Assembly (NCBI GenBank): GCA_937965695.1
Contig: CALCKW010000012.1
Location: 62,001-126,000, forward strand
DNA: 64,000 bases
Reading direction: 5' to 3'
DNA from: an uncultured Granulosicoccaceae bacterium
GTDB taxonomy: Bacteria > Pseudomonadota > Gammaproteobacteria > CALCKW01
Shown: in pieces, positions 56,785-64,000 of the stretch
Numbering within the stretch: position 1 is the stretch's first letter
How the letters are laid out: every line of letters starts with the position of its first letter
Notes under the pieces: generated by a model
The model's input: the letters and a program-made list of their open reading frames with translations, nothing else
The model's database searches: none
What the model was told of the DNA's origin: nothing
Translations under genes and position numbers: made by a program

Positions 56785-58158
56785 ATGACAGACTTTCATT
56801 ATGACTTAATTGCCATTGGCGGTGGCAGCGGCGGACTCTCAGTCGCGCAGCGCGCAGCTAGCTATGGCGCCAAGACCCTTGTTATTGAGCGCGACAATCG
56901 CCTCGGTGGCACCTGTGTCAATCGCGGATGTGTCCCTAAGAAAATCATGTGGTACGGCGCGCAGACTCTGGAGAATATTCACAAGGCAAAGGGCTACAGC
57001 GTCGATGTAGAGCTTAAGGGAGCCGACTGGGGCGCACTAGTCGGCAAGCGCGAAGCAAATATCAGCGGTATCAACAACTGGTATAACGGTTACCTCTCCA
57101 ACGCGAATGTAGATGTTGTTCACGGCGACAGCTATTTCGACGGCCCAAACCGCATCAAAGTGGGTGACCAATTGTACACAGCCGATCATATTGTTATTGC
57201 ACCAGGTGGCGCTCCAACAGTGCCTGATCTTCCTGGCGCTGACCTAGGCATGACCTCTGACGGTTTTTTCGAGTTGGTCAGTATGCCAAAGCGAGTGGCC
57301 GTCGTCGGCGCTGGTTACATTGCTGTTGAGTTAGCTGGAGTTTTACGCGGCTTTGGGGCTGAGACAGACCTAATGATTCGCAAAGATTTTGCGCTGCGAA
57401 GTTTCGACCCGATAATTCAGACTACCGCAATGGCGACCATGCAAGCGCAGGGAATCAAAGTTCACACACAGTGCACGCCGACCGCGCTCAACCGGACAGC
57501 CGACGGTATCATCGTCGAAACACAAAATGGTAGCTTAGGCGCTTACGATGCAGTGATCTGGGCGATTGGCCGTCACCCGCTAACCGGCTCATTGGCGCTA
57601 GACACTGCAGGTGTTGAAGTTAATGCGCAAGGATATATACCTACCGACAAGTACCAAAAGACCAACGTTGATGGTATTTACGCCATAGGCGACGTTACAG
57701 GACAAGCACAGTTAACACCTGTGGCCATTGCAGCTGGACGTCGACTCGGAGATCGCCTCTTCGGCGGAAAAACTGAAGCGCACTTAGACTATGAAAACAT
57801 TCCCACGGTGGTGTTTACTCACCCTCCAATAGGTATTGTTGGTATGACCGAGCCAGAGGCGCGCAAAGCATTTGGTGAAGATAAAGTGACCGCTTACCAG
57901 ACTCAATTTGGGCCGATGGTCGATACCTTTGAAGACAACCCGCACCCGACTGTGATGAAGCTAGTCACCGTTGGAGAAGAAGAGAAAGTCGTCGGTATTC
58001 ATATGATGGGTACGGGCGTTGATGAGATGCTGCAAGGATTTGCGGTGGCTCTGAAAATGGGTGCGACAAAAGCCGATTTTGACAATACAGTGGCCATACA
58101 CCCTACAAGCAGTGAAGAGCTTGTCACTCTAAAGCCAGACCATATCGTTAAAAACTAA
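56785..58158 (+). CDS. gor: Glutathione-disulfide reductase
   Basis: 457 residues. FAD start [20 protein letters not shown], redox-active Cys44/Cys49 in [18 protein letters not shown] site [15 protein letters not shown] with MIRKD after it, and dimer-interface HPTSSEEL with the catalytic His. Reduces GSSG with NADPH in the cytosol. Monocistronic; a long hairpin follows. Confidence 0.96.
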   Translation: MTDFHYDLIAIGGGSGGLSVAQRAASYGAKTLVIERDNRLGGTCVNRGCVPKKIMWYGAQTLENIHKAKGYSVDVELKGADWGALVGKREANISGINNWYNGYLSNANVDVVHGDSYFDGPNRIKVGDQLYTADHIVIAPGGAPTVPDLPGADLGMTSDGFFELVSMPKRVAVVGAGYIAVELAGVLRGFGAETDLMIRKDFALRSFDPIIQTTAMATMQAQGIKVHTQCTPTALNRTADGIIVETQNGSLGAYDAVIWAIGRHPLTGSLALDTAGVEVNAQGYIPTDKYQKTNVDGIYAIGDVTGQAQLTPVAIAAGRRLGDRLFGGKTEAHLDYENIPTVVFTHPPIGIVGMTEPEARKAFGEDKVTAYQTQFGPMVDTFEDNPHPTVMKLVTVGEEEKVVGIHMMGTGVDEMLQGFAVALKMGATKADFDNTVAIHPTSSEELVTLKPDHIVKN

Positions 58159-58169
58159 GCCGACATACA

Positions 58170-58209
58170 AGGCGTGCTCTACTCACATTAAATTTAGTAC
58201 AGCACGCCT
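58170..58209 (+). other. Long hairpin downstream of gor
   Basis: AGGCGTGCT-C-TACT pairs with AGTA-C-AGCACGCCT: 9 and 4 base pairs around a C/C mismatch, loop of 12. No T run follows, so this is a 3' stabilising or processing hairpin, or a Rho-dependent end, rather than a classic terminator. Confidence 0.6.
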
Positions 58210-58333
58210 CGTTCAATAAAAGCCGCTGACTTTTCGAGGCTGCATCGGGTTCAAGGCATTCACTGGGAAAATTTTCGAAGGGTTTTCGCTCAAATCACTA
58301 AGCCCCATCGAACGATATGCTAGGGTTTAAGCA

Positions 58334-58909
58334 ATGAACGACTACCACCCCCCTCCATCGTCTGACCACCCAGAAGCCAAGGGCACTCGCCGAGCAGCCG
58401 TATTGGCGCCTTTACAGCTGATAGACAAAGAGTGGCACCTATTACTGATTCGGCGCTCGCAAAGAGACAGCGATAGGCACAGCGGTCAAGTAGCTTTTCC
58501 CGGCGGACGTGTAGAGCCTGAAGACGACTCTTTAACAGCCGCTGCTCTTCGAGAAGCAGAGGAAGAGATCGGCCTATCGCCCACCAATGTGCAGGTGCTC
58601 ACTCAGCTATCCGACTACACCACGGTCACCGAATACCTCGTCACACCGGTGGTGGGAATTGTCAAACAGCCATTTACACCGGTATTGCAAGCCCAAGAAG
58701 TCTCTCGATTGTTTAGCATTCCTTTGACGTGGTTAGCCAACACAAACAATCACGAGCGTCGACTGTGGAACCCCACTCGTCCGAAGATCGTTTATTTTAA
58801 TGAGTGGGATGGTGAGGTCCTCTGGGGCGCAACTGCGGCCATGACTTTGCACTTGCTAGACGCCTTGCGAAATGGCGATTTCCAATTGCCCAACTCCGGC
58901 TCAAATTAG
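58334..58909 (+). CDS. CoA pyrophosphatase-type NUDIX hydrolase
   Basis: 191 residues. HLLLIRRSQRDSDRHSGQVA and FPGGRVEPEDDS precede the NUDIX box end REAEEEIGL; the order RxxxxxxHxGQVxFPGG is the NudL/CoA-pyrophosphatase (UPF0035) mark. Such enzymes cleave CoA derivatives. Monocistronic with a small terminator after it. Confidence 0.9.
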   Translation: MNDYHPPPSSDHPEAKGTRRAAVLAPLQLIDKEWHLLLIRRSQRDSDRHSGQVAFPGGRVEPEDDSLTAAALREAEEEIGLSPTNVQVLTQLSDYTTVTEYLVTPVVGIVKQPFTPVLQAQEVSRLFSIPLTWLANTNNHERRLWNPTRPKIVYFNEWDGEVLWGATAAMTLHLLDALRNGDFQLPNSGSN

Positions 58910-58928
58910 CTGGTGCAAACCAGTTTTT
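58910..58928 (+). terminator. Short terminator after the NUDIX gene
   Basis: CTGGT-GCAA-ACCAG with TTTTT after it, directly after the stop codon. The stem is only 5 bp. Confidence 0.6.
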
Positions 58929-59166
58929 GCCGATCTGGCAAAAACCGGCAGAACGCCCAATTCCCGTATACACGCCTAACTGAATAGCAACAAATTCTCC
59001 CCCTGTCGATTTGGCCCTATACAAACGCTGACATCCTGCTCCGTGTAGGTGCTAGCGACATGCACACCATTAAGGATTTGGCCCCAAAGTCGCTACAAAG
59101 CCAAAGGGATTGTTCCAACACACGATAGGTGTGAGCGAACCACAGATGAACTTCACAGGAAAAAGC

Positions 59167-59760
59167 ATGAAACTCAACGCAGTTATAGCGCTAGCGTTAG
59201 CGTCAGTTGCAGCCACGCCTACTTTAGCGTCAGGCGATAGCTTCAACTCAAAGCTTCGGTGGGCCGCTGATGTAGGTACCCATATCTACAACGTTCCCAA
59301 CATGGAATCGTTTAAACCTTCATTGGAACTCGGTCTCAGTGCCGCGCTACCCATTAAACAGTTCGAAGTCGGCACATTAGCAGTTGAGGGTGGATTAGCA
59401 CAAACAGCTATTTATGGCAGCAGCGAGTTAACCATACCTGGATCCCTCCAAGGTTATTCACTTGAAACCTCTCAAGTCGATTTCCGTCGAATTTTTGTTG
59501 CGTTGAGCTTTGAAACAAACGGTAAGTGGTTTTTCAAACCGCAGATTGGTGTTGAGAACTTAGTGACAAAACTTCGCCTGTTTGATCCCGCTGCAGGTGT
59601 AGGCTTCAGCAATCGCGAAACAGACAACACCTTCTTCGGCTCCCTAGGTGTTGGCTACCGCTTCCCGGGTGGTCAAAAGGGAATTTTGTCTCTTGCCACT
59701 CTTGGCGACGAGAGTGATAACAAAGATTACCGAATCACCTATACGGCGACTTTCAAGTAG
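59167..59760 (+). CDS. Small exported beta-barrel-like protein
   Basis: 197 residues from ATG 59167, with AGGA upstream. The signal peptide MKLNAVIALALASVAATPTL ends near ASG. The rest alternates hydrophobic and polar residues in short strands (SFKPSLELGLSAALPI, RRIFVALSFETN, FGSLGVGYRFPGG, YRITYTATFK), with a C-terminal aromatic residue and Lys. This is like small outer-membrane barrels, but I recognise no family. No cysteines. Confidence 0.75.
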   Translation: MKLNAVIALALASVAATPTLASGDSFNSKLRWAADVGTHIYNVPNMESFKPSLELGLSAALPIKQFEVGTLAVEGGLAQTAIYGSSELTIPGSLQGYSLETSQVDFRRIFVALSFETNGKWFFKPQIGVENLVTKLRLFDPAAGVGFSNRETDNTFFGSLGVGYRFPGGQKGILSLATLGDESDNKDYRITYTATFK

Positions 59761-59843
59761 TCCGACAAGGTACTAAAAAATATTTTAGCTCAGCGGCTGC
59801 GAACACAACAGCGCTTAGAACACAGCTTTTTGGAGAATATAAA

Positions 59844-60815
59844 ATGGGACAAGCTTTGCTTAAAAATCAAGATTCGTCATTGGATTTCAGTGGCAAATTT
59901 CGTCTGGTAACACGCAGTGATTTTGATGGCCTAATTTGCGCCGTTTTACTGAAGCACTTGGACATGTTGGAAGACATCAAGTTTGTCCACCCAAAAGACA
60001 TGCAAGACGGCATTATCGAAGTCAGTGAGCGCGATATCACGACCAACCTCCCTTACGTGTCCGGTTGTTACGCCTCTTTCGATCACCACCTTAGCGAAAC
60101 ACTACGCAACCAAGATGCTGGCGAGCGCCATATCATCGACGCTGACGCGCCTTCGGCTGCACGAGTTGTCTACGACTATTTTGGTGGCCACGACAGCTTT
60201 CCCGCCGAGTGGGATGAAATGATGACGGCAGTCGATCAGGCTGATTCCGCCCAATACAGTAAAGAAGACGTCTTAAATCCAGAAAAATGGGCGCTGCTCA
60301 ACTACCTGATGGACGCTCGCACGGGCCTTGGTCGATTTCGCGAATTCCGCATTTCTAACTATGAGCTGATGATGCACTTGATCGATGCCTGCATCAAAAT
60401 GAGCATCGACGAGATTCTAGAGCTACCAGACGTTGCAGAGCGCGTAGAACTGTATAGAGATCACGAACAAAAAGCGAAAGAGCAGATTCAACGTTGCAGT
60501 ACAGTACACGGCAAGCTAGTTGTCCTTGACTTACTCGACGAAGAGACAATTTACTGCACCAATCGATTCACTATTTACGCCCTATTTCCTGAATGCAGTA
60601 TTTCGCTGCACAAAATGTGGGGCTTGAAGAAGCAGAACGTCGTGTTTGCCATTGGTAAATCAATTTTGGATCGTAGCTGCAAAACAGTTGTGGGCGAGCT
60701 TTGCCTCCGTTACAACGGCGGCGGTCACAACGCAGCGGGAACTTGTCAAGTACCGACTGACCAAGCAGACCAGATGCTGCAAGAAGTTGTGGATTCGATT
60801 ACAGCCACTGCGTAA
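59844..60815 (+). CDS. DHH/DHHA1 family phosphoesterase, exopolyphosphatase-like
   Basis: 323 residues. The metal site is visible: SDFDGL (Asp26, Asp28), DHH 80-82 in SFDHHLSE, and later Asp131. The C-terminal DHHA1 motif is YNGGGHNAAGTC (290-301). Such proteins cleave polyphosphate, cyclic dinucleotides or short oligonucleotides; the substrate is not settled here. A good ribosome site (GGAG) and a strong terminator frame it. Monocistronic. Confidence 0.88.
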   Translation: MGQALLKNQDSSLDFSGKFRLVTRSDFDGLICAVLLKHLDMLEDIKFVHPKDMQDGIIEVSERDITTNLPYVSGCYASFDHHLSETLRNQDAGERHIIDADAPSAARVVYDYFGGHDSFPAEWDEMMTAVDQADSAQYSKEDVLNPEKWALLNYLMDARTGLGRFREFRISNYELMMHLIDACIKMSIDEILELPDVAERVELYRDHEQKAKEQIQRCSTVHGKLVVLDLLDEETIYCTNRFTIYALFPECSISLHKMWGLKKQNVVFAIGKSILDRSCKTVVGELCLRYNGGGHNAAGTCQVPTDQADQMLQEVVDSITATA

Positions 60816-60840
60816 TCAAAAACCGCTAGCTTCCCAGCTA

Positions 60841-60876
60841 AAGCCGCTGCACCCATCGGGTCAGCGGTTTTTTTTT
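60841..60876 (+). terminator. Terminator of the DHH phosphoesterase gene
   Basis: AAGCCGCTG-C-ACCC / GGGT-CAGCGGTTT with loop ATC: 13 pairs with one bulge and a G-T wobble, T residues running to 60876. Confidence 0.9.
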
Positions 60877-60994
60877 GAGTTAAACGGGTAAGGTGAAAAA
60901 CAAAGAGCTCCAAAAACTCTCTGCACACTGGCTGTCAAAAAAGCTAAAATAGTTTGATCCGACAAAAAAGTAATAAATCTTCAAAGGAAACACA

Positions 60995-61558
60995 ATGCCT
61001 AAGTACGTCAAGGGAAAACTCCATATCGATACAGTTCAAATACCGGGTGTGCCCGGTGTTATCGGTATGTGTTCATGCCCGGGCAGCGGTTATTTGTGGG
61101 GCAGCCACAACGATGAAGAACGAGGTGTGGAAGCGGATCTAGACACACTGCGGGAATGGGGTGCCAGTGGCATTGTCTCGTTTATTCAGTCCATGGAGTT
61201 CCACATGGTGCACGCACCTGACATGGGCCAACTAATCCAAGACCGAGATATGTGGTGGAAACACATGCCCATTCGGGACATGTCCACTCCCAATAAGCGT
61301 TTCGAGGAACTCTGGCAAGAACAATCACCGGACTTGCATAAAAGTTTACTCAATGGTGAAAAAATCGCATTGCATTGCTTAGCAGGCTTAGGTCGTGCCG
61401 GTATGATGAGCGCCCGTCTGATGGTTGAGTTTGGCGTCAAGCCGAAAGATGCCATCACGGCCGTGCGCGAAGCCCGTCGCGGAACTATCCAGACTTGGCG
61501 CCAAAAGTTCTATGTCTCCCGACGCAAGGCTATACCTTCTTTGGTAAACCGAGGTTAG
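60995..61558 (+). CDS. Cysteine-based dual-specificity phosphatase family protein
   Basis: 187 residues. The phosphatase loop HCLAGLGRAG (127-136) fits HCxxGxxRxG/T, with nucleophile Cys128 and Arg134. The general acid is probably Asp95 (PIRDMSTP). It resembles CDKN3/PTEN-type protein or lipid phosphatases. No signal peptide. GGAAA precedes the ATG. It lies 180 bases after the DHH gene, with a terminator between, and is convergent with the pseudopilin operon. Confidence 0.88.
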   Translation: MPKYVKGKLHIDTVQIPGVPGVIGMCSCPGSGYLWGSHNDEERGVEADLDTLREWGASGIVSFIQSMEFHMVHAPDMGQLIQDRDMWWKHMPIRDMSTPNKRFEELWQEQSPDLHKSLLNGEKIALHCLAGLGRAGMMSARLMVEFGVKPKDAITAVREARRGTIQTWRQKFYVSRRKAIPSLVNRG

Positions 61559-61570
61559 TAGAGAACTACT

Positions 61571-62275
61571 TCAAGGTAATTGCTGTGCTCTGAGCATCTG
61601 TGTAAACAAGGCACTGTCAGACAACCACTGCACATGATCGTCGTAGCCACAGTCTGTTGACTGGCTGTAAGCACCTGTGGCGTAGCTTCCGCTGTTAGAC
61701 CGATTAAGTTGCTCTGCATTGCTCGCATTGGTATTTTTTCCGTCAGAATATATAACTGCTACTACATGTGAAGCTCTCAATTGCAGGTCAGAGCAATCCT
61801 TGCCCAGCCAGTGGAATACTTTTAAGTCTCCTTGCAACCGGCTCAAACCCGCCTCTCGCATACCACCACTAGTTGGAAAATCAGCCATCCCGTTTGAATC
61901 ACTATCACTGCTACTGACGCTGTAATCGATCCGTTTAGACCACGGATCAAGTAGCAGAATTTGCGCATCTAAAGGGCCAGCTAAACCTAGGGAAACAACT
62001 GGCAGAAATCCCTGATAGATATCACAGCCAATTTCGTTGAGCGTCTCCGTGCCAGCGCTATCGGCAGAAGCAGGACAAGGCAAACGTCCGTTGCGGGCGG
62101 CAAATCCCAGCAGAGCATTGCGGGCATTCGTTAATTGCAAATCAGCACGACTTTGCATTAACTGCTCGCGGCTATTGAGCAAAGGTCGCATTAAGCCTCC
62201 AATCAAAAGACCCAGAATCACCAAGACAAAGGTTACTTCCAACAGCGTAAAGCCGGAACAGGTATATCTTTTCAT
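61571..62275 (-). CDS. Pseudopilin-type protein with LPCP module
   Basis: 234 residues from ATG 62275, whose ATGA overlaps the upstream stop. An 8-residue prepilin leader ends CSG and is cut before FTLLEVTFVLVILG (+5 Glu13). The globular part (about 51-234) has ARNALLGFAARNGRLPCP, a second Cys84, and VVAVIYSDGKN. It is not GspG-K; the three-gene locus resembles minor pilin clusters of type IV or MSHA-type systems. Cys67 and Cys84 may form a disulfide. Confidence 0.85.
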   Translation of the reverse strand: MKRYTCSGFTLLEVTFVLVILGLLIGGLMRPLLNSREQLMQSRADLQLTNARNALLGFAARNGRLPCPASADSAGTETLNEIGCDIYQGFLPVVSLGLAGPLDAQILLLDPWSKRIDYSVSSSDSDSNGMADFPTSGGMREAGLSRLQGDLKVFHWLGKDCSDLQLRASHVVAVIYSDGKNTNASNAEQLNRSNSGSYATGAYSQSTDCGYDDHVQWLSDSALFTQMLRAQQLP

Positions 62276-63480
62276 GGCACCACACCCCACTGATCATTGC
62301 TAGACTCTGAAAGGCGTGTAGACACAAATAGGTGATCACCGTCCACCGATTGACTGTTATCCAGATAATGAGGAAGGGTTCCTTGGGCTGTACGACTCTG
62401 CTCAAATAGCCCATGCTCTGGAAACTCCAATGCAGCCCCCACACTAACTATTACTGCGTCAACTATTTCGCCATCAAAAACCGGATTTTCGCTAGGTCCA
62501 CATGCGTTATCCCGGTCACTACTGGCGACTCGCAGCCAAATATACCGGTGCCAAAAATTACTCACAAACCAAGAAGGCAAAATGACAGGGTTCTGTTGGA
62601 TACTTGATGTGTCGTCGAAACAACTTTGCTGACCGATTGGGGGCCAAGGATTTTTTCTGAAAAACCGCTCCGAAGCAAACCATCCTCGCCACTGACAGGG
62701 AGAACAAACACTTTCACTGTCTTGTAGGGAAAGCGCAGTGGGTGCCAGCCAGGGCATATGACCATTCGCGGACCTGTAAACCATTAAACTGTCTTTAGCA
62801 GTAGACAACACTCGGCGCTCCACCAAAGGCATTAGATCCCGCCAACGCAAAGCTAAGATCGAGTCATTACCTTGATTAGTCGAAAACACGGCATCCCCGT
62901 CTGCATTTTCTCCTTCAAGATAATTCTCTATAGCATAATTGTCCTTTCTGTTTTGGCCCGGCAACATCGGCCCTGGTGATATGATCAAAGCAATCAGACT
63001 TTCCTCGTCATTCAGCTGTAATTCACCTTCCGTATCGCTATTGACAACAGTGGCACTTTCGATTGCACCAGATGGCGCTGGGTTATAACGAAAAGCGCTA
63101 GAAATAACATACCAGAGCGGTTCATTTGATAATGTTTGTCCAGTGAAGAAGCTTATGTTCTTTTTACCTCCGGCTTCAAAGTCTATCGGCAACAAGCCGA
63201 TAGGTAGCTTTCCACACACAGTCGCCGGACTACCGTTACCATTAGTATCTGGGCACGGCAGATGCCCTGGCCCAGCACCCCGGTCCGAGTAATGACTGGG
63301 ATAATTTACCGAATATTCAATGAGCGCATCACGGGCGACCGCAAGCGCATCTACTTTTTGTTGCTCAGTTTGCTGCAGACTTTCAGACGCTGAAATAGAA
63401 TACATCTGCAGCAAAACTGCCAAAAGAAGCAATACGAATATGGTCATCAACACCGCTGCACCGCTTTGCCGGTATTTCAT
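62272..63480 (-). CDS. Exported pilin-like protein with duplicated LPCP-type module
   Basis: 402 residues. Hydrophobic segment (about 8-28, AAVLMTIFVLLLLAVLLQMY) without a +5 Glu. Two related modules follow. Module 1 (49-217): ARDALIEYSVN, GHLPCPDTNGNG, ALIISPG, NYLEGENADGDAVFST. Module 2 (228-402): AKDSLMVYRSANGHMPW, AVIVSVG, HYLDNSQSVDGDHLFVST. Both match the neighbour pseudopilin. Six or more cysteines. Coupled by 4-base overlaps on both sides. Function unknown, likely a tip or anchor of a pilus or pseudopilus. Confidence 0.85.
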   Translation of the reverse strand: MKYRQSGAAVLMTIFVLLLLAVLLQMYSISASESLQQTEQQKVDALAVARDALIEYSVNYPSHYSDRGAGPGHLPCPDTNGNGSPATVCGKLPIGLLPIDFEAGGKKNISFFTGQTLSNEPLWYVISSAFRYNPAPSGAIESATVVNSDTEGELQLNDEESLIALIISPGPMLPGQNRKDNYAIENYLEGENADGDAVFSTNQGNDSILALRWRDLMPLVERRVLSTAKDSLMVYRSANGHMPWLAPTALSLQDSESVCSPCQWRGWFASERFFRKNPWPPIGQQSCFDDTSSIQQNPVILPSWFVSNFWHRYIWLRVASSDRDNACGPSENPVFDGEIVDAVIVSVGAALEFPEHGLFEQSRTAQGTLPHYLDNSQSVDGDHLFVSTRLSESSNDQWGVVP

Positions 63481-64000
63481 AAACGAGCTTCCCTAATAGC
63501 GACTTTTCCTAAGCGGCACTGCAATCGAAAATCTGTGTGATCAGCGTGATTTATTCTTTCTTGCAATCGGCAATACTGCACAGAAACATGACTTCCTAAA
63601 GACTCACCTAATAAAGTGATTGCGTTCACTGCTTGAGAAGCTTCGAGAACCGTCAATTCCAGATCAATAGGCGTTACGAATAACTCATTATTTTCATGTT
63701 TTCCCAGTAACTCAGTCTTGTCGACCAAAAAACGAGCACTAAAGCTCTTCAGCGAGTCGTTTCTAGAGACCTCTTGTCGTAGCTCTGACAACCAATATTC
63801 TGGCGAGTATTTTTCAGCTAAAGGTAGGTGACGAGTGCTCGTAAGTAGCCGCAACCGCTGTTTAAGCCGCTGATCCAACAAATGGGTGTCAGCTAAAGAG
63901 ACATCCACCTGCTCCGCCACACCTCGTATATCTAGCCTATTTTCTTTCAGATTTTGCCAATGTAAATAACAATAGCCCGACAATATAAATACAAGCAGAA
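63477..64000 (-). CDS. PilO/GspM-like bitopic protein, N-terminus beyond window
   Basis: At least 174 codons; the frame stays open to the right edge. Codons just inside the edge read LLVFILSGYCYLHW, a membrane helix, so the start lies outside. After it comes a charged helical region (about 70 residues) and a ferredoxin-like end (PIDLELTVLEASQAVNAITL, VSVQYCRL). This layout is like PilO, MshJ or GspM, the platform partner of pilus systems. Last bases overlap the next gene (ATGA). Confidence 0.7.
   Translation of the reverse strand, partial: LLVFILSGYCYLHWQNLKENRLDIRGVAEQVDVSLADTHLLDQRLKQRLRLLTSTRHLPLAEKYSPEYWLSELRQEVSRNDSLKSFSARFLVDKTELLGKHENNELFVTPIDLELTVLEASQAVNAITLLGESLGSHVSVQYCRLQERINHADHTDFRLQCRLGKVAIREARL

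Overview
The window is an ordinary, gene-dense chromosomal segment of a gammaproteobacterium, probably marine and near Pseudomonadales/Cellvibrionales. The signs are the asmA-mutY-yggX string, radC facing coaBC-dut-argB, pyrE beside an exonuclease III-family gene (the position of crc in Pseudomonas), a type II secretion operon with a rhombosortase, and gap with HexR-like operators. The species cannot be named from this. There is no prophage, insertion sequence, CRISPR array or rRNA operon. The only RNA gene seen is tRNA-Phe.

Layout. 1-1471: left-truncated three-subunit FAD/2Fe-2S dehydrogenase operon. 1699-7613: orphan lipoprotein, two-component system divergent from a DegP/HtrA protease, a DUF938 methyltransferase. 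7795-9304: moaE-moaD divergent from moaC, and a VF530-like protein. 9524-13731: a large lipoprotein and a chemoreceptor. 14243-19557: PuuB-like oxidase divergent from an orphan TauA-like binding protein, a DUF3179 protein, a DUF3293 protein and a Kbp-like BON-LysM protein. 19907-25006: asmA-mutY-yggX, tRNA-Phe, a coiled-coil protein and an alpha/beta hydrolase. 25330-31020: panB, panC, ridA, recG, then GtrA and rhombosortase on the other strand. 31348-36929: gspG-N, a compact operon for the pseudopilus and inner-membrane platform of type II secretion; gspC-F are not here. 37050-40789: cysQ, a SnoaL-like protein, XdhC and gap. 41004-51385: ampG-xth divergent from pyrE, a DUF4124 protein, NfeD/SPFH pair, argB-dut-coaBC divergent from radC, and an OmpA-type lipoprotein. 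51538-56639: comF, and an operon ubiA - dynamin-like GTPase - dynamin-like GTPase. 56785-61558: gor, a CoA-type NUDIX hydrolase, a small exported protein, a DHH phosphoesterase and a Cys-phosphatase. 61571-64000: a second pseudopilin-type operon cut by the right edge.

Most interesting points. (1) The 402-residue protein at 62272-63480 appears to be a tandem duplication of the module found once in its neighbour. (2) Two different dynamin-like GTPases are translationally coupled to each other and to ubiA. (3) Two copies of a roughly 155-bp intergenic repeat lie near 6.8 kb and 45.1 kb, downstream of unrelated genes. (4) Two HexR-like palindromes lie upstream of gap. (5) The exonuclease III-like gene at the crc position keeps the catalytic residues that Pseudomonas Crc has lost. 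(6) A rhombosortase lies next to the type II secretion operon. None is proof of a new system; the duplicated pseudopilin operon and the GTPase pair are the best candidates.
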